From Roseiflexus sp. (lineage in GTDB: Bacteria > Chloroflexota > Chloroflexia > Chloroflexales > Roseiflexaceae): a DNA stretch of 45,940 nt. The position numbers and the translations under genes are program-made. The stretch is taken from positions 1 to 45,940 of the forward strand of contig JANWXL010000475.1 of assembly GCA_025055265.1 (NCBI GenBank), in the 5' to 3' direction. The notes under the pieces are model-generated. The model was given only the letters and a program-made list of their open reading frames with translations, made no database searches and was not told the origin of the DNA. Below are positions 13,676-22,173 of this stretch, in pieces. The number at the start of each line of letters is the position of its first letter. Within the stretch, counting starts at the first letter, position 1.

Positions 13676-14491
13676 ATGCCCTTCCAGCTTATCGCTCTTG
13701 ACCTTGATGGCACCGTTATCGACCGCGATCTGGTCATCCACCCTGAGGTGCGTGAAACGATTGCCGCAGTGCAGGCGCGCGGCATTCACGTCACGCTGGC
13801 GACGGGGCGCGTATTTGGCGCCGCTATGCCGTTTGCGCGCGAGCTCGATATTCGCACGCCGATCATCTGCTACCAGGGGGCAATGGTGCGCCACCCGCTC
13901 ACCGGCGCCACGCTGTACCACGCGGCAATGCCCGCCGATCTGGCGGCTGCGGCAGTACGCGAACTCCTCGATGCCGACCTCTTCGTGATCGCCTACGTCG
14001 ACGATATTCATTACATCGCGGCATATCGACCGGAACTCGAACCCTACCTCGCCTTTCACCCCGAAGGGACGGAGATTGCCGTAACCGCTGAACTGGATCG
14101 CCTGGTGGCGCGCGTACCGCCAACCAAACTGTTGTTCGTCGCTGATCCGCCAGTGGTCGAGCGCGAACTGCGTCGCCTGACCGCCCGATTTGGCGATGCA
14201 CTGGCAATCGTTCGTTCACACGCTATCTTTGGCGAACTGACTGCGCCGCATGTCAGCAAGGGGAACGCACTGGCTGCCCTGGCGCAGTCGCTGGGTACGC
14301 CGCGCGAGGCGGTGATGGCGATCGGCGATCAGGAGAATGACCTCTCGATGATCACCTGGGCGGGGCTTGGTCTGGCGATGGGGAATGCGGCGCCGCAGGT
14401 GCAGGCAAGCGCGCATGCCGTGCTGCCGCCGGTTTCCGAGGCGGGCGTCGCCCACGCGCTCAGGCGCTACGTCCTGAATTGCACGTCCTGA
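13676..14491 (+). CDS. Cof-type HAD-superfamily phosphatase
   Basis: A 271-residue member of the Cof/HAD-IIB family of cytoplasmic phosphatases acting on sugar phosphates or cofactors. Motif I is LDLDGT with both aspartates near the N-terminus. Motif II is the Thr of LATGR. The cap domain spans about residues 85-185. Motif III Lys is in HVSKGNAL, and motif IV is IGDQENDLSMI. The ending GLAMGNA is typical. The start ATG directly follows the repeat region, so its promoter may lie inside or upstream of the repeats. Substrate cannot be predicted. Confidence 0.9.
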   Translation: MPFQLIALDLDGTVIDRDLVIHPEVRETIAAVQARGIHVTLATGRVFGAAMPFARELDIRTPIICYQGAMVRHPLTGATLYHAAMPADLAAAAVRELLDADLFVIAYVDDIHYIAAYRPELEPYLAFHPEGTEIAVTAELDRLVARVPPTKLLFVADPPVVERELRRLTARFGDALAIVRSHAIFGELTAPHVSKGNALAALAQSLGTPREAVMAIGDQENDLSMITWAGLGLAMGNAAPQVQASAHAVLPPVSEAGVAHALRRYVLNCTS

Positions 14492-14527
14492 CCCTATCCG
14501 CTATAATGTCGGACGTTTTAATGAGCA

Positions 14528-14556
14528 AGGCTGGCATCGCCGTGCGACGCCAGCCT
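14528..14556 (-). terminator. Hairpin between convergent HAD gene and rpmB
   Basis: An 8-bp perfect stem AGGCTGGC/GCCAGCCT with a 13-nt loop lies between the 3' ends of the HAD phosphatase (+) and rpmB (-). A good T-run is missing on either strand, so it is only a possible terminator for both genes. Confidence 0.4.
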
Positions 14557-14577
14557 GAGCGATCAGGAGCGGGACGT

Positions 14578-14784
14578 TTAGCGCGCCCGATACATCGTGC
14601 GCAGGCACTGGGTGCACACCTTGATCTGCACTTTTTCGCCATCGACCATGATCGTCGTCTTCTGCACATTCGGTTTGAAGGTGCGATTCGTCTTTGGCGC
14701 GCGCCGCGCCCAGCCGCCCGACGCTTTGTGCCGGATGTTGCGCCCAAAACTGACGCTCTTGTTGCAAACCATACACTTTGCCAT
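14578..14784 (-). CDS. rpmB: 50S ribosomal protein bL28, zinc-ribbon type
   Basis: A 68-residue bL28. It starts MAKCMVCNKSVSFGRNIRHK, preceded on the minus strand by GGGGGAG at good spacing. The longer ORF start at 14820 is therefore rejected. The pairs CMVC and CTQC form the C+ zinc-binding version of the protein. The body W..RR.PKTNRTFKPNVQ is typical. It is transcribed divergently from asp23-fakA, the same arrangement as in Bacillus. Confidence 0.96.
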   Translation of the reverse strand: MAKCMVCNKSVSFGRNIRHKASGGWARRAPKTNRTFKPNVQKTTIMVDGEKVQIKVCTQCLRTMYRAR

Positions 14785-14845
14785 ATCAGTCTGCTCCCCC
14801 GGCGTTGCCAGGAATATCACAACGTTGTTGACACACTAGCAGGAG

Positions 14846-14874
14846 ACTATACCACATTCTGATGCACAACGCAA
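14846..14874 (-). promoter_or_regulatory. Candidate rpmB promoter
   Basis: On the minus strand TTGCGT (14869-14874) and TATAGT (14846-14851) are separated by 17 nt, placing the transcript start about 55 nt before the rpmB ATG. It overlaps the start of the divergent asp23 transcript region. Confidence 0.5.
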
Positions 14875-14885
14875 CCGGAGAAATT

Positions 14886-15239
14886 ATGAACAATCACGCC
14901 ACAAGCAGCACAGCGCCAGCCGGGCGCATACTTGTTGCGCCGCGCGCCATCGCCTCAATCGCCGCTGCTGCCGCACTGCAAACTGATGGCGTCGCCGGTC
15001 TGAGCGATCCGCAGGGTCCGCCGCGTGTCCTTCCGCCAGGCGACGAGCGCCGCGGCATCGAGGTGCATGTGCATCAGAACCATCTCGAGGTCGATGTGCA
15101 CCTGATCGTCCAGACAGGCAGACCTATTGCCGACGTGGCGCACGCTGCGCAATCCGCTGTGCGCGCTGCGCTATCGTTTGCGCTCGACCTTCCCGAACTG
15201 ACGGTCAACATTCGCGTGCAGGGGGTGGGAGGGCGATAA
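14886..15239 (+). CDS. Asp23/Gls24 family protein (YloU-like)
   Basis: A 117-residue Asp23/Gls24-family protein. ATG 14886 has CCGGAG just upstream and is preferred over ATG 14862. The core has APRAIASIAAAAALQTDGVAGL, then IEVHVHQNHLEVDVHLIVQTGRPI and a final helix-strand ending ELTVNIRVQGV. Family members are small, abundant and linked to alkaline or envelope stress in Firmicutes. The gene overlaps fakA by one base, as yloU does with fakA (yloV) in Bacillus, suggesting a shared function with fatty-acid kinase that remains undefined. Confidence 0.88.
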   Translation: MNNHATSSTAPAGRILVAPRAIASIAAAAALQTDGVAGLSDPQGPPRVLPPGDERRGIEVHVHQNHLEVDVHLIVQTGRPIADVAHAAQSAVRAALSFALDLPELTVNIRVQGVGGR

Positions 15240-16798
15240 TGACGGGCGCGTGGAATGGCGAGCATCTGCTGGAGGCATTACGCACAGCGTCGCGCGATCT
15301 GGAGCGTCACGCGGCGTCGCTCAATGCACTGAACGTGTTCCCTGTTCCCGATGGCGATACCGGGACGAATATGGCGCTGACGTTGAGCGGCGCGCTGCGC
15401 GACATTACGCCGCACCCCTCGTGCAGCGTGGTGGCGGAGCGGGTCGGCTACTGGGCAACCATGCGCGGGCGCGGCAACTCGGGCATCATTCTGTCGCAGA
15501 TCCTGCGCGGCGTTGCGACGGCGCTCGCCGGACATCACCTGATGAGCGGGCGCGAACTGGCGGCTGCCCTGGCGCACGGCAGCGCCCGCGCCTATGAAGC
15601 CGTGCTGCGTCCGGTCGAAGGCACAATGCTGACGGTCATTCGCTGCGCTGGCGAGGCGGCGCAACGCGCCATCGCCGCTGGCGAAGCGTCGGTGAGCGCC
15701 GTGCTCGATGCAGCCGTGCGTGAAGCGCGCGCCGCTGTGATGCGCACGCCGCAGTTGCTGGCGACCCTGCGCGAGGCGGGGGTGGTCGATGCTGGCGGGC
15801 AGGGTTTACTTGTGCTGCTCGAAGCGCTGCTGCGCTATGCGCGCGGCGAAACGGGCGAGTTGCACGCACCAGCGGTTACGCCAGCAGCGATTGTTGACGA
15901 TCATGCCGGGAGCGCAGGCTATTGCACCAGTTTTGTGATCCATAAGGCGATTGCGTCGCTGGACGCGATCCGGCGCGTTTTTGCGGCGCTTGGCGACTCG
16001 CTGGTCGTGGCGGGGGATCAGGCGCTGGTCAAAGTGCATCTTCACACTCCGCGCCCGGGTGATGCGCTCAATCAGGCGCTGGAGTTCGGCGCGCTCGATC
16101 AGATTGAGGTGGTCAACATGGACCTGCAGCGCGCTGCGCGCGATGCGGGTGAGGCGCTGCCTGCGGATCCGCTGCCAGCGGAGAGCGTCGAGGCGCCCAC
16201 CGCTCCTGGCATTATCGCGCTGGCGTCGGGCGCCGGATATGCGGCGATCCTGCGCGACCTGGGCGCCGATCTGGTGTGGGAAACAACGGCGCTGCCGACG
16301 ATTGATGAGTGGCGCGCCGCTCTCGAGCGCCTGCCGCAGCGCGACATTCTCGTGCTGCCCAATGATCCGCAGGCGGTGGAAACGGCGCAGGCGGCTGCAC
16401 GCCAGGTCGCCAGGCGCGTTGAGGTCGTGCCGACGACCTCGCCGCCACAGGGGATCGCCGCGCTGCTGGCGCTGAACTTCCAGGCTGAGATTGATCAGAA
16501 TGTCCAGACAATGACGGCAGCCGCAGAACGTGTGCGGGTCATCACCTTCAACTGGCGCCAGGGCAACAAGCCCGAAACGCCTGCAGAAATGGCGCAAGAT
16601 GCGTATAATGTGTGTCATACGCTGCGCCAGATTGGAGCGAGTGACGCTGAAGTCGCAACGCTCTACTACAGCCAGGGGATCGACGATGCCCAGGCAGCGA
16701 TGCTGGCGGAAACCATCCGCGCCGCTTTCCCCGCGCTGCATGTCGACATGCACGCCAGCGGGCAGCCTGGTTGCGATATTATCATCGCTCTTGAATAA
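15239..16798 (+). CDS. fakA: Fatty acid kinase FakA (YloV/DAK2 family)
   Basis: A 519-residue FakA-like kinase. The N-terminal Dak2-type ATP-binding domain has PVPDGDTGTNM at residues 36-45, whose aspartates hold the Mg-ATP, and RGRGNSGIILSQILRG. The middle domain and C-terminal DegV-like domain follow, with the C-terminus reading QPGCDIIIALE. In Firmicutes FakA phosphorylates fatty acids held by FakB (DegV) proteins, feeding exogenous acyl chains to phospholipid synthesis. Two degV-family genes follow directly, which fits that role. Translation is coupled to asp23 by a one-base overlap. Confidence 0.9.
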   Translation: MTGAWNGEHLLEALRTASRDLERHAASLNALNVFPVPDGDTGTNMALTLSGALRDITPHPSCSVVAERVGYWATMRGRGNSGIILSQILRGVATALAGHHLMSGRELAAALAHGSARAYEAVLRPVEGTMLTVIRCAGEAAQRAIAAGEASVSAVLDAAVREARAAVMRTPQLLATLREAGVVDAGGQGLLVLLEALLRYARGETGELHAPAVTPAAIVDDHAGSAGYCTSFVIHKAIASLDAIRRVFAALGDSLVVAGDQALVKVHLHTPRPGDALNQALEFGALDQIEVVNMDLQRAARDAGEALPADPLPAESVEAPTAPGIIALASGAGYAAILRDLGADLVWETTALPTIDEWRAALERLPQRDILVLPNDPQAVETAQAAARQVARRVEVVPTTSPPQGIAALLALNFQAEIDQNVQTMTAAAERVRVITFNWRQGNKPETPAEMAQDAYNVCHTLRQIGASDAEVATLYYSQGIDDAQAAMLAETIRAAFPALHVDMHASGQPGCDIIIALE

Positions 16799-16844
16799 AT
16801 GCCGTCAGGCGCCGCTATGTGCGTACAGGTGAAATGAGAAACGT

Positions 16845-17693
16845 ATGGCTGGCATTAAAATCGTCACCGACAGTTCCAGTGACATCCCGCTGAGTGTTGC
16901 GCACGAGTTGGGGATCGAGATCGTGCCGCTGCAAGTTGTCGTTGGCAATCAGAGTTATCGCGCCGGTCTCGACATCACCGCAGATCAGTTTTATCAGGCA
17001 ATGCAGGAGAATCGTGCGCAGATCGCGGTGCAGCCGCCGCCAATGACGACCTTCGAGCAACTGTACCGCCGTCTGACGCTGGAGTACGATCACATCTTTT
17101 CGATCCATCTCTCCAGCCGCCTCGTGCCGGGTTATCGGGTGGCGCAGCAGGCGCGCAGCCGTTTGCCCGCGTCGTCCAGTCGGGTAGAGATCATCGACAG
17201 TAAATTGATCTCTATGGCGCTCGGCATGGTCGTCGTCCACGCGGCGCGCGCTGTGCGCGATGGCGCAACTCCGGCAGAAGTCGCGCAGTTGATCAGCCTG
17301 TTGACCCAGCATTGCCATCTGGTCTTCTTCGTCGATACCATCGAATACCTCGAGCATAGCGGAAGGCTGGCGCTGGCAACCACCGTGCTCGGATCGATGC
17401 AGCGCATCAAGCCGCTGCTCCTGCTCGACGACGGCGAGATCGTACCCTACGAACGCACCCGCACCCGCGCCAAAGCCATTGAAGGGCTGTACACCTTCAT
17501 CGAAGATTTTCCCCGCGTCCGCGAAGTGACGGCGCTGTATGCAACGACGCCGGAAGATGTCGAGAAGTTGCTGGAAAAGGTCGATCCAATCTTCCCGCGC
17601 GACCGGGTGCAGATCGCGCAGTTTGGTCCCAGCGTCGGCGCATTCCTCGGACCCGGCGCCATGGGCGTGGCTGTTTTCGAGGGGATCGATTGA
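16845..17693 (+). CDS. DegV-family fatty acid-binding protein 1 (FakB-like)
   Basis: A 282-residue DegV protein. It starts IKIVTDSSSDIPLSVAHELGIEIVPL and ends GPSVGAFLGPGAMGVAVF, both family hallmarks. DegV/FakB proteins bind a fatty acid and present its carboxylate to FakA. The usual S..SGTY motif near residue 90 is changed to LSSRLVPGY, and the T-S-Q-P-S/T-P loop reads VQPPPMTTF, so the lipid head-group pocket may differ. The spacing after fakA is 46 nt and the next degV starts 3 nt after the stop. Confidence 0.88.
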   Translation: MAGIKIVTDSSSDIPLSVAHELGIEIVPLQVVVGNQSYRAGLDITADQFYQAMQENRAQIAVQPPPMTTFEQLYRRLTLEYDHIFSIHLSSRLVPGYRVAQQARSRLPASSSRVEIIDSKLISMALGMVVVHAARAVRDGATPAEVAQLISLLTQHCHLVFFVDTIEYLEHSGRLALATTVLGSMQRIKPLLLLDDGEIVPYERTRTRAKAIEGLYTFIEDFPRVREVTALYATTPEDVEKLLEKVDPIFPRDRVQIAQFGPSVGAFLGPGAMGVAVFEGID

Positions 17694-17696
17694 TCT

Positions 17697-18542
17697 ATGC
17701 CGTCGGTCAAGATTGTTGTTGATTCGACTGCTGACATCCCGGCTGATGTTCGCGCTGCATACCATATTCACGTCGTACCAGTGCTGTTGCATCGGCGCGG
17801 TGAAACGCTGCGCGACGACATCGATATCAGCCGCGATGAGTACTATCGCTGGATCGCCGAACACGACGACCTTCCAACGACCTCGGCGCCATCGGTTGGC
17901 ATGTTCGAGGAGGTGTTTCGGGAGTTGACGCGCGACGGCAGCGCAGTGCTGTCGTTGAGCGTCGCCGCTGGCTTGAGCGCTACGTACAGCGCCGCCGTTC
18001 AGGCCGCGCGTCTTGTTGAGGACGCGCGCATCGTCTGCGTTGACAGTCACTCGATTGCCATGCCGATTGCTTATCTGGCGCTCGCCGCTGCACGCCGTCT
18101 GTCGCAGGGCGCCACGCTCGACGAGGCGGTTGCGCTGGTTGAACGCCTGCGCGATCAAACGGTCGCATATGTAGCACTTCAAACATTGCGATACCTGGAG
18201 CGCGGCGGACGCATCAGTCGCACCCGCGCACTGCTCGGCACGTTGCTCGATGTCAAACCGATCCTGGAGGTGCGCGACTCGCAGGTGTTGCCGGTCGAGC
18301 GAGTGCGCACCTGGCGGCGCGTCCCAGCGCGCTTGCTGGAACTGGCACAGGCGCGGGGCACGTATCAGGAACTGAGCGTCGTCTACACGACTGACCGCGT
18401 TGAAGCCGAATCGCTGGCAGATGCCTGCGCCGATGCGGGACTGCTCGCGCGCGACCGCATTCGCACTGTGCAGATCGGCGCGGTGCTCGGCACGCATATG
18501 GGACCCGGAGCGCTTGGCATCACCGGTTTGCTGGCTTCATAA
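17697..18542 (+). CDS. DegV-family fatty acid-binding protein 2 (FakB-like)
   Basis: A 281-residue second DegV protein directly after the first. It starts VKIVVDSTADIPADVRAAYHIHVVPV and ends GAVLGTHMGPGALGITGLL. The loop reads TTSAPSVGMF and the SGTY region reads SVAAGLSATYSAA, closer to the canonical motif than its neighbour. The two copies have clearly diverged, as do the FakB paralogues of Firmicutes, which prefer different acyl chains. Different lipid preference here is inference. Confidence 0.88.
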   Translation: MPSVKIVVDSTADIPADVRAAYHIHVVPVLLHRRGETLRDDIDISRDEYYRWIAEHDDLPTTSAPSVGMFEEVFRELTRDGSAVLSLSVAAGLSATYSAAVQAARLVEDARIVCVDSHSIAMPIAYLALAAARRLSQGATLDEAVALVERLRDQTVAYVALQTLRYLERGGRISRTRALLGTLLDVKPILEVRDSQVLPVERVRTWRRVPARLLELAQARGTYQELSVVYTTDRVEAESLADACADAGLLARDRIRTVQIGAVLGTHMGPGALGITGLLAS

Positions 18543-18551
18543 GAAGACCCT

Positions 18552-18770
18552 ATGGACGGCAAAGACCAGATTGTTCGCCTGGGCAAACTGCTGGCGGAGG
18601 AAGAGCGTCGCGGCTGTAACGATAGCGTCGTTGCCGGAGGTCTGGAGCGCTTCCTGACCGCATGGCGTCTGGACGCTGGCGCTGCGCTGCGCTACGAGCC
18701 GGTGCAACAGGCGCTCGAACTGCTTGCCGGATACACGATGCTCGATCAGCCGACCCGACGCGCGCGCCGA
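18552..18770 (+). other. Probable 5' segment of recG in another frame
   Basis: The ATG at 18552, 9 nt after degV2, opens a frame with MDGKDQIVRLGKLLAEEERR, then GGLERFLTAWRLDAGAALRY and LELLAGYTML. This reads like the helical N-terminal extension of RecG in this phylum. Past about 18765 the frame turns into Arg/Pro/Ser noise, while the recG frame becomes sensible. A one-base loss in the GACGCGCGCGCCGACCC tract, or a -1 frame change, would join the two. The N-terminal ~50 residues of the ORF at 18662 look like the matching out-of-frame noise. Confidence 0.6.
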
Positions 18771-20983
18771 CCCGTCGTTCTTCCCGTCCCGCTGCTCCAT
18801 CGCGCCCGCTCACCCCTGATTCGCCGCTCGATGACATACCAGGCATCACCCGCCAGATGGTGCAGTCGTTCCGGCGCCTCGGCGTTCACACCGTCCGCGA
18901 CCTGCTCTACCACTTTCCTCACCGCTACGACGACTTCACCTCGCGCAAGACGATCGCCGAACTGCAACCGGGCGCGGTTGAGACCATCATTGCCGAAGTG
19001 CTGGATGTGCGCACCCTGCCGATGAAGAGTGGCGGCTCGCGGCTCGATATCCTGGTCGGCGATGAAACCGGCACGCTCAAGGTGGTCTTTTTCCGCCAGC
19101 CCTGGCTGGCGCAGCGCTTCCTGGTCGGCACAAAAGTTGTGTTGAGCGGGAAGATCGGCGTTTACGACGGCTTGCGCCAGATGGCGTCACCCGAATGGCA
19201 ACCATTCACCGACGATGATCTGATTCACGTCGGGCGTCTGGTGCCGGTCCATCCCCTCACCCGCGGGCTGGTCGAACGGAGCGCGCGTGCGCTGATCAAG
19301 CAGGCAGTGGATCGCTGCGCGCCGATGCTGGAAGATCATCTGCCTCCCGCTGTGCGCGAACGAACCGGGTTGATGCCGCTGTCGGAAGCCATCGCGCAGA
19401 TTCACTTTCCCGATACTCACGAAAAGCTGGAGCAGGCGCGCCGTCGCCTCGGCTTCGACGAGTTCCTGTTCATTCAACTGGGCGTCCTGCAACGCAAGAT
19501 GATCTGGCAGGCGCAGCACGGGTACGCCATCACTCGCCGCGACGAGGTGCACGAAGCGTTTCTCAGGCGGCTGCCATTCGAGTTGACCGGCGCCCAGGTG
19601 CGCGCCATTGAAGAAATCATCGCTGACATGGAGCGTCCCGTGCCAATGGCGCGTCTCCTGCAGGGCGATGTGGGCAGCGGCAAAACCGTTGTCGCGGCAG
19701 CGGCGGCGCTGCAGGTGATCGCGGCTGGCTATCAGGCGGCGCTCATGGCGCCGACTGAGCTGCTGGCGGAGCAGCACTATCGTAGTTTGCGCGCACTCCT
19801 GAGCAAAGTGCCGGTTCCCCGCGATCAGCGTCACGCTCCAGAGAACGACGATCTTGACCCGGATCAGCGCGAGCGCCTGGAAGAGATCAAACGCATTCTG
19901 GGCATGAGCGGCGATGATGACCTCGACAGGCGCGGGGTGCGGGTGGCGCTGCTCACCGGCAGCCTCGGCGCAAAAGAGCGCCGCCGGGTGCTGGAAGGAA
20001 TTGCACGCGGCGACATCGACCTGATCGTCGGCACGCACGCGCTGATCACCGAAAGCGTGCAGTACGCCGCGCTCGGGCTGGCGATCGTCGATGAGCAGCA
20101 CCGCTTTGGCGTCGAACAGCGGCAGCGCCTGAAGGATAAAGGGTACAATCCGCATATGCTGGTCATGACGGCGACCCCCATCCCGCGGACGCTGACGTTG
20201 ACGATCTATGGCGACCTGGACGTATCGGTGCTCGACGAGTTGCCGCCGGGACGCCAGGAGATCAAGACGCGCTGGATCACCACCGTTGAGCGCGAAAAAG
20301 CCTACCGCCACATCCGGCGCGAGGTCGCCAAAGGGCGCCAGGCGTTCGTCATCTGCCCGCTGGTCGAAGAGAGTGAAAAGGTCGATCTGCCCTCCGCCGA
20401 AGAGATGCATGCCATGCTCTCGCGCGACGTCTTCCCCGATCTGCGGGTTGCGCTGATCCACGGCAAAATGCTGCCGCGCGAGAAGGACGCCGTTATGATC
20501 GCCTTTCGCAACCACGAATATGATATCCTGGTCGCCACTGCCGTGATCGAGGTCGGCATCGATGTGCCCAATGCGACAACGATCCTGATCGAAGGAGCGG
20601 AGCGGTTTGGTCTGGCGCAGTTGCACCAGTTCCGCGGGCGAGTCGGGCGCGGGGTGCACCAGAGTTACTGCATCCTGGTGTGCGACAAGGAACAGAATGA
20701 GGTAACGCGCCAGCGCATGGAGGCGATGGAGACGATCACCGATGGCTTTCGCCTGGCGGAGATCGACCTGCAACTGCGCGGACCTGGCGAATTCTTCGGC
20801 ACCCGGCAGAGCGGCACCCCCGACCTCAAAGTGGCGCAGTTGACCGACGTGCGCCTGCTTCAGACGGCATACCGCGAAGCGCACAAGATCCTGGCGGACG
20901 ACCCGCAACTTGAGCGACCTGAACACGCACTCTTGCGCGCAAAGATGGATGCGTTCTGGGTCAATGCCCTGCCAGCAGGATAG
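18662..20983 (+). CDS. recG: ATP-dependent DNA helicase RecG
   Basis: A 773-residue ORF; believable RecG sequence starts at PLDDIPGITRQMVQSFRRLG near 18826. The OB-fold wedge domain follows (DILVGDETGTLKVVFF). Helicase motifs are GDVGSGKTVVA (Walker A), VDEQHRFGVEQR (DEAD-box-like), MTATPIPRTL and QFRGRVGRG. RecG reverses stalled replication forks and migrates Holliday junctions. It is last in the asp23-fakA-degV-degV-recG run. The true N-terminus is probably encoded in the other frame from 18552, so the 18662 start is doubtful. A sequencing error, mutation or recoding all remain possible. Confidence 0.92.
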   Translation: MASGRWRCAALRAGATGARTACRIHDARSADPTRAPTRRSSRPAAPSRPLTPDSPLDDIPGITRQMVQSFRRLGVHTVRDLLYHFPHRYDDFTSRKTIAELQPGAVETIIAEVLDVRTLPMKSGGSRLDILVGDETGTLKVVFFRQPWLAQRFLVGTKVVLSGKIGVYDGLRQMASPEWQPFTDDDLIHVGRLVPVHPLTRGLVERSARALIKQAVDRCAPMLEDHLPPAVRERTGLMPLSEAIAQIHFPDTHEKLEQARRRLGFDEFLFIQLGVLQRKMIWQAQHGYAITRRDEVHEAFLRRLPFELTGAQVRAIEEIIADMERPVPMARLLQGDVGSGKTVVAAAAALQVIAAGYQAALMAPTELLAEQHYRSLRALLSKVPVPRDQRHAPENDDLDPDQRERLEEIKRILGMSGDDDLDRRGVRVALLTGSLGAKERRRVLEGIARGDIDLIVGTHALITESVQYAALGLAIVDEQHRFGVEQRQRLKDKGYNPHMLVMTATPIPRTLTLTIYGDLDVSVLDELPPGRQEIKTRWITTVEREKAYRHIRREVAKGRQAFVICPLVEESEKVDLPSAEEMHAMLSRDVFPDLRVALIHGKMLPREKDAVMIAFRNHEYDILVATAVIEVGIDVPNATTILIEGAERFGLAQLHQFRGRVGRGVHQSYCILVCDKEQNEVTRQRMEAMETITDGFRLAEIDLQLRGPGEFFGTRQSGTPDLKVAQLTDVRLLQTAYREAHKILADDPQLERPEHALLRAKMDAFWVNALPAG

Positions 20984-20990
20984 GAAGAGG

Positions 20991-21092
20991 GGTCCAGGCA
21001 TGAATTGTCAGACGGATTGCGAACACGGCGGATGCACTATGAACGTCATGCACCCGAACATGCGTAAGGGCGGGTCTGAGACCCGCCCTTAC
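20991..21092. repeat. Dispersed repeat plus 13-bp hairpin after recG
   Basis: Bases 20991-21013 read GGTCCAGGCATGAATTGTCA.., and the same element recurs, on the other strand, at 29143-29165. At 21064-21092 lies a perfect hairpin GTAAGGGCGGGTC-TGA-GACCCGCCCTTAC. It could stop recG transcription but has no T-run, and it looks like a widespread REP-type palindrome. The rest of the gap to 21283 shows no gene. Confidence 0.7.
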
Positions 21093-21283
21093 AGTGTCTG
21101 AGACCAGAATGACGGGTGGGGTGGCGGTAAACGCGGCGCTTGCTGTCAACTCATGACTGCACCCTGGGAAGAGTCTGGCTATTGAGATTTGGTTGAGACT
21201 GGTGTAATATAGAACACGAAGCCCTGCTCTGACTCTGGCGGACTATCGTGTCATCTTCCGTCTCCGCTCTGCAAGGCGCTCTC

Positions 21284-21664
21284 ATGAGTGCGAAGACCAA
21301 CATTCCGGGTATGGATCGCCCAATCGAAGAATATGTCGAACGCTGGCGTCGTCGCCAGGCTATTGAACGCGAGCGCAACCGGCGTCTGGCGCGCCAGGCG
21401 CGGCACGACGCTGAACATATTGCAGCCACGCTGCGTCAGAAGTTTGGCGCGACCCGCGTCATTCTGTTTGGCTCACTGGTCACCAGTCGCTTCGCCGCCG
21501 ACTCTGACATCGATCTGGCGGTGGACGGGCTTGCGCCTGCCGACTACTTCCCTGCGCCGGCGGAAGCCGGAAAGCTGACCGACTTTCCGGTGGATCTGAA
21601 GCCGCTTGGCGAGTTGTTTCCGCATGTTCGCGATCGGGTCCTGGCGACGGGAGAAGATCTGTAA
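21284..21664 (+). CDS. MNT-type nucleotidyltransferase antitoxin
   Basis: A protein of 126 residues from ATG 21284 (138 from GTG 21248; the choice is uncertain). A charged helix (WRRRQAIERERNRRLARQ) leads into the minimal nucleotidyltransferase core. There the motif LFGSLVTSRFAADSDIDLAV has the GS and DxD of the pol-beta fold. MNT proteins pair with HEPN toxins and, where studied (MntA-HepT), neutralise them by AMPylating a tyrosine. The HEPN-type gene starts 2 nt after this stop, supporting that pairing. Confidence 0.85.
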   Translation: MSAKTNIPGMDRPIEEYVERWRRRQAIERERNRRLARQARHDAEHIAATLRQKFGATRVILFGSLVTSRFAADSDIDLAVDGLAPADYFPAPAEAGKLTDFPVDLKPLGELFPHVRDRVLATGEDL

Positions 21665-21666
21665 GT

Positions 21667-22173
21667 ATGCAACCAGTGTCACCAGAACGCTTACGCGGCG
21701 TCGCAACTGATCTTTCCGCAGAACTCGAGCGGTTGCAACGCCTGTCAGAAGATATTGCATTTGTACACGCAGAAATCGCGCACGATCCAGGGCACGCCAG
21801 GCTGTTCTACGAAAACCTTGCGCTCAAGCTGCACAACTTCTACACCGGTTGCGAGCGCATTTTTCAGACAGTAGCCGCAGAACTGAATGGCGCTTCGCCG
21901 GGTGGCTTCGACTGGCAGCGGCGATTGTTCGAGCGCATGGGAGCCGCCTGGGGCGACCGTCCTGCCATGCTGTCCGGCGACAGCATTGATGGTCTGCGCG
22001 AATTCCTGGCGTTTCGCCACGTGGTAAGGAATCTCTACGGTTTCGAGCTCGACGAAGAGCGAATCGAACGTCTGATTGCACGTTATCCGGTTGTCTGGGG
22101 TCAGGTCGAAGTCGATCTCCAGCGGTTCATCGCCTGGCTGGAGACGCTTGCTGATCAGTTATCCGCCAACTGA
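21667..22173 (+). CDS. HEPN-domain protein (HepT-like toxin partner)
   Basis: A 168-residue all-helical protein. It has LALKLHNFYTGCERIF and then LREFLAFRHVVRNLYGFELD, matching the HEPN/HepT-like families that accompany MNT genes. The usual RX4HXY ribonuclease motif aligns to RHVVRNLY, which puts Asn where the catalytic His is expected while keeping Arg and Tyr. The protein may be a weak or inactive nuclease, or belong to a subfamily with that residue. It is translated together with the MNT gene. Confidence 0.78.
   Translation: MQPVSPERLRGVATDLSAELERLQRLSEDIAFVHAEIAHDPGHARLFYENLALKLHNFYTGCERIFQTVAAELNGASPGGFDWQRRLFERMGAAWGDRPAMLSGDSIDGLREFLAFRHVVRNLYGFELDEERIERLIARYPVVWGQVEVDLQRFIAWLETLADQLSAN

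Noticed and set aside
13237-13701. ORFs with FVSIRLFVPAFVYS repeats
   Set aside because: They translate tandem and heptad repeats after prmC; residue composition is low-complexity and both strands stay open.
18552-19025. A separate 157-residue gene before recG
   Set aside because: Only its first ~70 residues look coding; the rest is recG read out of frame, so a broken recG 5' end is a better explanation.
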